Source: Flavivirga spongiicola (GTDB taxonomy: Bacteria; Bacteroidota; Bacteroidia; Flavobacteriales; Flavobacteriaceae). Taken from it: 64,000 nucleotides of DNA. The notes beneath the pieces are model-generated. The model was given only the letters and a program-made list of their open reading frames with translations. It ran no database searches and was not told where the DNA came from. Shown piece by piece: positions 16,359-23,970 of the stretch. The stretch lies in the NCBI RefSeq assembly GCF_030540825.1, contig NZ_JAUOEO010000001.1:1151001-1215000 (forward strand), read 5' to 3'. The translations under genes and the position numbers were made by a program. Position 1 is the stretch's first letter; the number at the start of each line of letters is the position of its first letter.

Positions 16359-17330
16359 ATGAGTAATTATTTAGAAACCACTCACGATGTTTATAAAGAA
16401 GCAGCTTTAACACCCGATGTTGGGTTATGCTGTACCACAAACCCTATTTGGGAATTACCGGGATTAAAAATACCAAAAATCATGCAGGAAATGAACTATG
16501 GTTGTGGAAGTACCGTTCATGCTCGTGATTTAACCAATAACCCAAAGATGCTTTATGTTGGTGTTGGTGGTGGCATGGAATTATTACAATTCGCCTATTT
16601 TAATCGCCAAAAAGGAGGTGTCGTAGGCGTTGATGTCGTTGATGAAATGTTAGAAGCTTCACGTAAAAACTTTGTTGAGGCTGAAACCCAAAACGATTGG
16701 TTTAAAAGTGAATTCGTAGATCTTAAAAAAGGAGATGCTATGAATCTTCCTGTAGACGATAATAGTATTGATGTAGCGGCTCAAAACTGTTTATTTAATA
16801 TTTTTAAAGCTGAGGATTTAAAAAAAGCTATCGCAGAAATGTATCGTGTTTTAAAACCTCATGGCAGATTAGTCATGAGCGATCCAACATGCGAGCAACC
16901 TATGAATGACACCTTACGTAATGACGAAAGGCTACGTGCTTTATGCTTAAGCGGCAGTTTACCAATTGCAGAATATGTAAAAGCATTAACAGATGCTGGT
17001 TTTGGCACTATCGAAATTAGAGCAAGAAAGCCCTATAGAATACTAGATCCTAAAAATTATCCAACTAACGAGTTAATTTATATAGAATCTATTGAGGTTG
17101 CAGCAATAAAAGACCCTATGCCGGCAGATGGCCCATGTATCTTTACTGGTAAAGCAGCTATTTACTATGGAGATGAAGATTATTTTGATGATAAAGCAGG
17201 ACATGTATTACTAAAAAATCAACCTTTAGCCATTTGCGATAAAACGGCGGCAGCATTACAATCTTTAAATAGAGATGATATTTATTTTTCAGAATCCACA
17301 TACCATTATGATGGTGGAGGGTGCTGTTAA
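16359..17330 (+). CDS. arsM: Arsenite methyltransferase, arsenosugar-type ArsM
   Basis: 323 residues. The SAM-binding loop is MLYVGVGGGMELL (65-76), followed by GVDVVDEML and the acidic-motif region. Conserved cysteines that can bind As(III) include C24-C25 (GLCCTT), C49 (NYGCGS), the QNCLFN Cys and a terminal GGGCC pair. It methylates arsenite stepwise with SAM, supplying dimethylarsenic to ArsS. The TAA stop is the start of a 23-bp sequence repeated at 45250. Last gene of the arsS operon. Confidence 0.94.
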   Translation: MSNYLETTHDVYKEAALTPDVGLCCTTNPIWELPGLKIPKIMQEMNYGCGSTVHARDLTNNPKMLYVGVGGGMELLQFAYFNRQKGGVVGVDVVDEMLEASRKNFVEAETQNDWFKSEFVDLKKGDAMNLPVDDNSIDVAAQNCLFNIFKAEDLKKAIAEMYRVLKPHGRLVMSDPTCEQPMNDTLRNDERLRALCLSGSLPIAEYVKALTDAGFGTIEIRARKPYRILDPKNYPTNELIYIESIEVAAIKDPMPADGPCIFTGKAAIYYGDEDYFDDKAGHVLLKNQPLAICDKTAAALQSLNRDDIYFSESTYHYDGGGCC

Positions 17331-17349
17331 ATAAAGAATTTCTTGAAAC
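17327..17349. repeat. 23-bp repeat, exact copy of 45250-45272
   Basis: Begins TTAAATAAAGAATTTC at 17327 and is identical through AAAC at 17349. It starts inside the stop codon of arsM. The other copy lies in the gap before the nitrilase gene. It may mark one end of a short dispersed repeat. Confidence 0.6.
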
Positions 17350-17435
17350 GAATTATTCTCGAGGCAAAACCCCGAAGAACTCTTTTCAATTAATTTTTTC
17401 TAAAAAAGAGGGTAAAAAGTCTTTATAATTTGATT

Positions 17436-17509
17436 TGTCATATTGAGCTTGTCGAAATATCTTTAACTTATTGATAATCAATATCGGTTTCAACAAGCTC
17501 AATATGACA
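17436..17509. repeat. REP-like inverted repeat
   Basis: TGTCATATTGAGCTTGT (17436-17452) and ACAAGCTCAATATGACA (17493-17509) are exact inverted copies 40 bases apart. GAGCTTGT is the same core that frames the GIY-YIG gene at 35626 and 35972. Confidence 0.8.
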
Positions 17510-18045
17510 TCGAACTTACTTCTTAGACACCCTTCTTTTTTATTGAACTCATCTTTAAAGTGCTTTTAGAATTCTTTTTCTAAAAAACAAATGAACTAGT
17601 TCGACACCGCTTAACTTGTTTTTAATAACGTCAAGAACCTCATAGTCACGCCTTTACAAAATTGCCCTATATCTAACCCTCGTTATTTTAAGTGCCTTTC
17701 TTACAAATCCATCATTTATTAGCCGTTCTCAATAAATCCCTCTGAGACAATTTTTCATCCTTTTGAGACAAGTTTTATCTCCGAATTTTGTTCGCTAATT
17801 AAGTATTCCTTAATCTAAAAAACAATGATAGAATTCGTACTTATCAATAACAAAACCAACATAAAACTTATAATACTCATAAACAACAGAATAGAACTGA
17901 CCTTGTGAGACAGGTAAATCTGGCGAGTCCATATACAGGTTAGATGATTTACCGCCTATTGCTTTACAACAGTAGAGTAATTCATTGGTGATAGCGTTAA
18001 AATCAAGGATTTATAACAGAAGTGGTATTACTTCAGAAAGCCCCC

Positions 18046-18118
18046 AAAAAGCCAAAGCAATATCTATTTTAGTTTTTAGAACCCTTTTCAAAAAACGAGT
18101 GAGCTTTGGCTTTTTCTT
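18046..18118 (+). terminator. Terminator-like inverted repeat
   Basis: AAAAAGCCAAAGC (18046-18058) pairs exactly with GCTTTGGCTTTTT (18103-18115), which ends in a T-run. The 44-base loop is long for a terminator, and no gene ends just upstream, so this could equally be a repeat relic. Confidence 0.4.
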
Positions 18119-18198
18119 TCTAAATAAAAATAATTTATTATAATTCTGTAAATAATTTCATAGGATTTTTTATTTTCAGTTCGTCATAAAACTTTAAT

Positions 18199-19742
18199 AT
18201 GAAAATTAAATCGCTTCTCATTTTATCTATATTTATTTGTTTAAAATCTGTTTCGCAAAATTTTACCATCAATAAAGGAGAAATTATTAAAGACCGTCAA
18301 TTCTTAATTGACAAAAATGAAATTACGACTTGTGATAAAAATGGAAACTTTATTTCTATTAGACCGCATAGAATAAATGGTACCTTAAGAGATTATAATA
18401 TAGAATTTTTTAATAAGCTAAATTTTTTAGAACGGCAGTTTGTTGAAACAAAAAACTCTACAAAAATTTTAGAAGTTTTTATTAAAAACAACAAAGTTCA
18501 TGTTTTAATTAAAGAACATGATAATAAAAGTATTTCTTTAAGATTTGATCTATTCGATTTAGATGAAAAAACACTTATCAAAAAAAATCTTATCCATGTA
18601 AGTAAAAGTTTAGATGGAGAGCTCTATAGTGCTCTATAGTGCTCTATAGTGCTCTAAAAAATGATAACTCTATTTCTGTAAATCACGATAAGGATTATTT
18701 ATTAAATTTCCCTGTCATTGATGATAAAACGGCCTATACTTATTTAGAATATTTTGATTCGGTTTTAAACCCTATTTCATCACATAAAATTTATCCTGAC
18801 AAAAACATTCATAGAAAAAACACAACATTCCTAAATGTTAGTCTTTATAATAACAAGACTTACATACTACATAGCTTAATAGATGAAGAAGGTAGTAATT
18901 ATTACCAGTTAATAGAATTTAAGGACGGTAAAACACGAGATTTAAATTTACCTATACAAGAAGGTCTTTATCAATTAATAAATGTGAAAATATCTAAAGA
19001 AAATTATATTATTAGCGGTTTATTTTCAAAGCAAAAAAAAGGAGCTTTTGAAGGGTTTTCATATTACAATGTAAATCTGGACACGTTAGAAATCACTTCT
19101 AATAAACTTTCAAATTTCATAAATGAAGATGCTAGAAAATATTTTATCGGCTTTTTTAAAAATAACAGAAGTATTGATATTAAAGATATTTTTATTGATC
19201 AAGATAAAAACACTTATTTAATAGGGCAGTTTTATTCTATAAGAAAACAATATGTACCCGTTGGAATACCTATTGCCTCTTTCGCTACAGCAGGTTTTAC
19301 AGCTTTTATAACGTATAACCCTCTTAGCATAAGTTATAAAGTTTACGATGACATTCTAATTTCAAAAATAGATTCTAAAGGAACACTTATTTGGGATAAT
19401 ATATTCGAACTCGAGAAAACTGAAAAAATAAAATCTAAATCTAATAAAAAAGATTCTTCATATTATGCTTTTTTACAGAACAATCAATTAAATTTTTTAA
19501 TGAATGGATTCATTAATCTAGATAAGGACAGACTCATAATGAAGCAAGACAAGAGAAACTCAAAAACCAATTTTTACAATATTATTGTAAAACCTGATGG
19601 TACTATTATTCCAAAAATAATTTTCTCTAATGCAGATTCTGATGTTTTATTCAGAGCTGAAGGAACAGTAAAATCTAATAATACTATTTTTAATTTGGGT
19701 CAAGGAAATATGAAAAAACAATTGATGAAATTATCCTTATAA
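18199..19742 (+). pseudogene. Secreted protein of unknown function, split by a 10-bp repeat expansion
   Basis: One gene of about 500 codons is broken in two frames. The first part (18199-18639) starts with a signal peptide (MKIKSLLILSIFICLKSVSQ) and stops at TAG 18637-18639. The second part (frame shifted, 18639-19742) continues homogeneously. The break lies in three copies of GCTCTATAGT at 18621-18650 plus a partial copy. With only one copy the frame reads on through ELYSALKNDN without a stop; any extra copy creates TAG. The second half has short beta-strand-like repeats and no recognised domain. It could be inactivated, phase-variable, or an assembly error. It sits between arsM and the phosphate transporter. 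Confidence 0.8.
18621..18656 (+). repeat. 10-bp tandem repeat inside a coding sequence
   Basis: GCTCTATAGT three times (18621-18630, 18631-18640, 18641-18650) and then GCTCTA. The unit length is not a multiple of three, so each gain or loss changes the frame. The TAG stop at 18637-18639 overlaps a GTG start at 18639 for the downstream part. Confidence 0.95.
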
Positions 19743-19894
19743 TATTTATTGATGTATTCTTTGATCTATTATAATCATTATGGAATTAAAATAGAAGCAT
19801 ATATAATCTTGACGCATTTTAACATATAAATTCACAAATTGCAGTAAGAACTTTTGTTTAATACCGTCAAAAGATATAATACAAAAAATATTAT

Positions 19895-21010
19895 ATGACC
19901 ATTTTAATACTTTTATTTCTTTCTGCTTGTTTCTTAGCTTATAGCAATGGTGCAAACGATAATTTTAAGGGTGTAGCCACACTTTTTGGCAGTGGCACCA
20001 CCAACTACAAGAAGGCCATTAATTGGGCTACTATAACCACCTTTTCCGGATCTGTAGCAGCTATTTTTTTAGCCAATGAACTTGTGAAAAACTTTTCGGG
20101 AAAAGGTTTAGTACCCAATGAATTGATAACCATGCCCATATTTGCAATTTCAATTGCTTCTGGAGCTGCTTTAACTGTTTTTATTGCTACAAAAATAGGC
20201 ATGCCTATTTCCACAACACATAGTTTAGTTGGTGCGCTGTTTGGAGCAGGCATCATGGCTGTTGGTTCTCAATTTAATTTCGAGAAATTAGGAGGTACTT
20301 TTCTAATGCCCTTAATCGTGAGCCCTTTAATGGCTGCAGTAGCTAGTTTTATTGCGTATCTTATTTTTAGGTTTTTTAGAAAAAAATTGGGTGTAACGAA
20401 AAAAACACATCTACATATCCACGAAAAACAAACTACAGATCTTGCGTCGTTAAATATGGATCATGCGGCTTTAAAAACTAAAACAACCATAGAGGCGACC
20501 GTTAACAACAAAGTAGACACCTATGACGGCGAGATTTTAGGATTAAGTTCTCAAAAAGTTTTAGATGCTTTACATTACTTAAGTGCCGGCATAGTAAGTT
20601 TTGCTAGAGGTTTAAACGATACACCAAAAATCGTAGGTTTACTATTAATAATTAATGTTATAGATATTAAACTGAGCATGATCATTGTTGCAATTATTAT
20701 GGCAGCTGGTGGATTAATAAACGCAAAAAAAGTTGGTGTAACAATGAGTAGAAAAATCACTCCTATGAATTCCGGTCAAGGTTTTACCGCTAATTTAATA
20801 ACTGGATTATTAGTAACAACTGCTAGTATTCATGGACTACCAGTTTCTACTACTCATGTATCGGTGGGGGCTATCTTTGGAATTGGAACCGTTACGAAAA
20901 AGGCAGATTATAAAATGATAAGTAAAATACTATTATCTTGGTTGCTTACGTTACCAATAGCAGCTATTATAAGTGCTCTAATATTTAAATTATTGGAAAC
21001 TTTTTCATAA
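19895..21010 (+). CDS. Inorganic phosphate transporter, PiT family
   Basis: 371 residues, about ten membrane helices. The two PiT signature repeats are present: SNGANDNFKGVATLFGSGT near the N-terminus and FARGLNDTPKIVGLLL in the second half. STTHSLVGALFGAG and STTHVSVGAIFGIG occur as paired motifs. It takes up phosphate by cation symport. PiT systems also admit arsenate, which makes its place between arsM and the second arsenosugar glycosyltransferase suggestive. It begins 152 bp after the split gene. Confidence 0.93.
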   Translation: MTILILLFLSACFLAYSNGANDNFKGVATLFGSGTTNYKKAINWATITTFSGSVAAIFLANELVKNFSGKGLVPNELITMPIFAISIASGAALTVFIATKIGMPISTTHSLVGALFGAGIMAVGSQFNFEKLGGTFLMPLIVSPLMAAVASFIAYLIFRFFRKKLGVTKKTHLHIHEKQTTDLASLNMDHAALKTKTTIEATVNNKVDTYDGEILGLSSQKVLDALHYLSAGIVSFARGLNDTPKIVGLLLIINVIDIKLSMIIVAIIMAAGGLINAKKVGVTMSRKITPMNSGQGFTANLITGLLVTTASIHGLPVSTTHVSVGAIFGIGTVTKKADYKMISKILLSWLLTLPIAAIISALIFKLLETFS

Positions 21011-21113
21011 TTGTTAAGTGTTCAAAAAAATGCTCTATATGAAGTATATTAACGTAGACTCAATATATTACAAACTGATAATCAGTTATTTAAATATTTC
21101 AATAAAAAAACTA

Positions 21114-21195
21114 TGTCATTCCGAACGAGGAACGAGGAGGAATCTCATCCTTATGAGATGTCTCGTCGCTCATACTTCGCTCTGTCGACATGACA
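21114..21195. repeat. REP-like palindromic element upstream of the DUF547 lipoprotein
   Basis: TGTCAT (21114-21119) and ATGACA (21190-21195) bound an 82-bp element. It holds an inner hairpin ATCTCATCCTTATGAGAT (21142-21159) and the iterated ACGAGGAACGAGGAGG. It lies in the frame upstream of the DUF547 gene but is unlikely to be translated. Confidence 0.7.
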
Positions 21196-21233
21196 AAACA
21201 CTGTTTTCCAGAAAAACAAACACTATTTATCCA

Positions 21234-22103
21234 TTGAAATTTTTATCGAGTTCACGTTATATTATAATTTTATTAGCAGTTATTACTCTATTATCATGTT
21301 CTAGCACAAAACATGTTGGAAAAAACACTTCAAAAAATGTTAAGCAAGCTGAACCGGAAAAAACTGATGAAGTCATTAACCTCAAAAAAGACGTTATAAT
21401 TTCGGAAGAAAAAAAAATTGACGAAGCGATAAAAGAAATACCAAAAAAAATAGAGTCGACAAAAACTAATCATTCGTCCTGGAATACTTTACTGCAAAAA
21501 CATGTTTCAAATAAAGGCCATGTTGACTACAAAGCTTTTAAGTCTAATCGAAACGAATTAACAAATTATATTACTTACTTAGGCAATCATATACCACAAG
21601 ATTCATGGACAAGGGAAGATAAACTGGCCTATTGGATTAATGCCTATAACGCTATGACTATCGATTTAATCTTGCGTCATTATCCTATTAAAAGCATTAA
21701 AGATATTAAAAACCCATGGGATCAACGTTTCTGGAAACTTGGTAAAAAATGGTATAACTTAAACGAAATTGAACATCAAATTTTACGAAAAATGGATGAG
21801 CCTCGTATTCATTTTGCCATTGTTTGCGCTTCTTTTTCTTGTCCTAAACTACAAAACGAAGCCTTTACACCATCAAGCATAGACGATCAATTGACCAATG
21901 CTACTAAAGTATTCTTAGCAGATAAAAAAAGGAATGATATATCTCAAAACAGCCTTAGGCTGTCAAAAATATTTCAATGGTTTGCTAAAGATTTTAAACA
22001 AACAGGGACATTAATCGATTTTCTTAATCAATATTCAGAAATCACAATTTCTGATAAAGCAAAAAAGAATTTTAAAGTCTATAACTGGAATTTAAATGAA
22101 TAG
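21234..22103 (+). CDS. DUF547 lipoprotein of the ars locus
   Basis: About 290 residues from a TTG at 21234. The frame is open from an ATG at 21018, but the extra 72 codons run through a REP-like element and have no signal-peptide character. From TTG 21234 the protein starts KFLSSSRYIIILLAVITLLSC, a clean lipoprotein signal with lipobox LLSC. A charged linker is followed by the DUF547 domain (LAYWINAYNAMTIDLIL, HFAIVCASFSCPKL, LSKIFQWFAKDF). The function is unknown, but DUF547 proteins recur beside arsenosugar glycosyltransferases. It overlaps the next gene by 8 bp. Confidence 0.8.
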   Translation: MKFLSSSRYIIILLAVITLLSCSSTKHVGKNTSKNVKQAEPEKTDEVINLKKDVIISEEKKIDEAIKEIPKKIESTKTNHSSWNTLLQKHVSNKGHVDYKAFKSNRNELTNYITYLGNHIPQDSWTREDKLAYWINAYNAMTIDLILRHYPIKSIKDIKNPWDQRFWKLGKKWYNLNEIEHQILRKMDEPRIHFAIVCASFSCPKLQNEAFTPSSIDDQLTNATKVFLADKKRNDISQNSLRLSKIFQWFAKDFKQTGTLIDFLNQYSEITISDKAKKNFKVYNWNLNE

Positions 22104-22857
22104 CATATCAATAATAATCCCCATGTTAAACGAAGCAGATCATATTGGTAACCTGCTTACTCATCTTTTAGACAACTCATCGAAAGAAAACATATCAGAA
22201 ATAATTATTGTCGATGGAGGTAGTACTGATGGATCATTAGAAATCGTTTCAAAATATGTGTTAGACCGAGCGCAGTCAAGACCTAATAAAGATCTCTCGA
22301 CGGAGTTTATACCGAGCGAAGCCGAAACCATAATAAAATGTATTAGCGCTCCTAAAGGACGTGCTAAACAGATGAATTTGGGAGCAAAACATGCTACTGG
22401 TAATATTTTTTATTTTTTACATGCCGATTCATTCCCTCCTAAAAATTTTGATGCTCTTATTATAAACGAAGTAAAAAAAGGCCATGAAGCTGGTTGCTTT
22501 AGAATGAAGTTCAACAGCAACCATTTATGGCTTAAACTTGCTGGACAACTAACTCGTTTACCTTGGAAAGCTTGTCGAGGCGGTGACCAAAGTCAATTTA
22601 TAACAACAGTACTTTTTAACGACATAGGAGGGTTTAATGAAGATTTCACTATTTACGAAGACAACGATTTAATTGCAAAACTATATGATCGTAAACAATT
22701 TGTTGTTATTCAAAAATGGCTAACAACCTCTGCCAGATGCTACTGTACTAATGGTGTATGGCGATTACAATATTATTATTGGAGAATCCATCTAAAAAAG
22801 TGGATGGGAGCTGATGCAAACGAACTAAATCGCTATTATAAAAAATATGTTTGTTGA
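22096..22857 (+). CDS. Family 2 glycosyltransferase of the arsenosugar type (TIGR04283-like)
   Basis: 253 residues. Motifs are SIIIPMLNEADHI, IIIVDGGSTDGS, APKGRAKQMNLGA, LHADSFPP and RGGDQSQFI, the pattern of the glycosyltransferase paired with ArsS/ArsM clusters. Residues about 57-78 (RAQSRPNKDLSTEFIPSEAE) are encoded by two direct 19-nt REP-like repeats (22265-22283 and 22311-22329). This is an insertion just after the GGSTDGS motif that makes the protein longer than usual. The frame stays open, so the enzyme may still be active if the loop is tolerated. Overlaps the DUF547 gene by 8 bp. Confidence 0.87.
   Translation: MNSISIIIPMLNEADHIGNLLTHLLDNSSKENISEIIIVDGGSTDGSLEIVSKYVLDRAQSRPNKDLSTEFIPSEAETIIKCISAPKGRAKQMNLGAKHATGNIFYFLHADSFPPKNFDALIINEVKKGHEAGCFRMKFNSNHLWLKLAGQLTRLPWKACRGGDQSQFITTVLFNDIGGFNEDFTIYEDNDLIAKLYDRKQFVVIQKWLTTSARCYCTNGVWRLQYYYWRIHLKKWMGADANELNRYYKKYVC
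22264..22331. repeat. REP-like element inside the glycosyltransferase gene
   Basis: ACCGAGCGCAGTCAAGACC (22265-22283) and ACCGAGCGAAGCCGAAACC (22311-22329) are direct repeats matching at 14 of 19 positions. The first is the near-complement of the intergenic repeat at 53845-53865 (GGTCTCGACTGCGCTCGACC). Confidence 0.7.
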
Positions 22858-22906
22858 ATAATCTGAGATCGGTTTTGTTTGTTTAACTGTTCTGTCATCC
22901 CTTCGA

Positions 22907-22959
22907 AGGCAGGAATCTACTTTAAAATTATTCAGTTTCAATTTATGAGATTCCTGCCT
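22907..22959. repeat. Inverted repeat between convergent genes
   Basis: AGGCAGGAATCT (22907-22918) and AGATTCCTGCCT (22948-22959) pair exactly across 29 bases. A second small hairpin (CCTGCCTCCGCAGGAAT) adjoins on the right. REP-like by sequence and placed where a bidirectional terminator would be. Confidence 0.7.
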
Positions 22960-22970
22960 CCGCAGGAATA

Positions 22971-23702
22971 TTAATCTTTATTTCTCCCTTTTTCATTAGG
23001 GTATAAAGCTGGCAAATTATCGCTTTGAAAAATAGCTTTTGAATTTAAATCCATTGCAGACAACTTTCCTTTGAATGCAGCACCAGTATCGATGTTCCAA
23101 ACATTAGCAGCACGCATTGGAATATCAGATTTAAAGTTAGTAGTTGGTGTATGTCCTATATAAATTTCTTTATAATGCTTTAAACGATTAGGATACAAAA
23201 CAGAGTTTTCGCTTATCTTACTGTCCTTTGTTAAAGCCATCTCCCATAGCGTTCTATCAAAATAAAGCGTTTCTTTAAACACTTCCTTTTCCACGCCATG
23301 CATAGATGTAAAACCTGCGTGAACAAATAAACGATTTTCATCATCAATGTGGTATAATGGCATGTTTTCAAAAAAACTTAAATGATTCTTTTTTTCATCT
23401 GCAGAAAAATGAGCATAACTTTCAATGGTCTCTTTTCCTCCATGCATGTACCAAATAGGGTTCACATCATCAGATTTTAACCAATTCTCACACCAAACAT
23501 CGTGATTACCTTTTATAAAAACACAGTTTATTTTTTGAGATAATTCTATTAAAAATTGAATGACTTGAGCCGATTCACTCCAACCATCTACATAATCACC
23601 CATAAAAACAAGCGTATCCTTATCTTTAATTTCGATTTTGTTTAATACTTGAATTAAAGCTTTTAAACCACCATGAATGTCTCCTACAGCAAATATTCTC
23701 AT
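22971..23702 (-). CDS. Metallophosphatase of the PPP family
   Basis: 243 residues. The metal-site motifs occur in order: GDIHGG near the N-terminus, GDYVDGW, then KGNHDVW, and HAGF and GHTPT further on. This is the calcineurin-like PPP/ApaH-type arrangement. It could be a protein phosphatase or a dinucleoside tetraphosphatase; the sequence alone does not decide. It converges with the ars locus and diverges from pyruvate carboxylase. Confidence 0.88.
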   Translation of the reverse strand: MRIFAVGDIHGGLKALIQVLNKIEIKDKDTLVFMGDYVDGWSESAQVIQFLIELSQKINCVFIKGNHDVWCENWLKSDDVNPIWYMHGGKETIESYAHFSADEKKNHLSFFENMPLYHIDDENRLFVHAGFTSMHGVEKEVFKETLYFDRTLWEMALTKDSKISENSVLYPNRLKHYKEIYIGHTPTTNFKSDIPMRAANVWNIDTGAAFKGKLSAMDLNSKAIFQSDNLPALYPNEKGRNKD

Positions 23703-23970
23703 AAGTATTTTTTTTAGGTAAAAGTAATTTTTTTTAAAAGCTTATAAAATTAATCGCTTGAAAATTCTTAGTATCAATTTTATATTGACTTCATACAACA
23801 ACTAAGCGTTTGACAATTGAATATCTCAAACTCCCAAAACTTGAAACAAAACAAAATTATACAATTAACAGTAAATATGTGATTTAATTAACAATGTCGC
23901 AAAAAAAATACCAATCATTCATAATAATTTATTAAGTTTATAACCTTTCGTAACTATAATTTTTTAATAA

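Larger units (their letters stand above)
17331..18198. other. 868-bp non-coding gap with two inverted repeats
   Basis: No protein gene is supported; all frames are broken. It contains a perfect 17-bp inverted repeat at 17436-17452/17493-17509 and a 13-bp one at 18046-18058/18103-18115, both listed separately. It also has a weak GGTAAATC/GATTTACC pair at 17913/17946. The gap could be a decayed gene or repeat-rich filler. Confidence 0.6.

Noticed and set aside
18621..18656. Programmed ribosomal frameshift at the 10-bp repeat
   Set aside because: The stop codon after one repeat unit and the extra two units explain the break; there is no slippery heptamer, and reading-frame recovery would need 20 bases removed.
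12890..22857. Classical arsenic resistance operon
   Set aside because: No arsR, arsenite pump or arsenate reductase is present; the gene set is that of arsenosugar synthesis.
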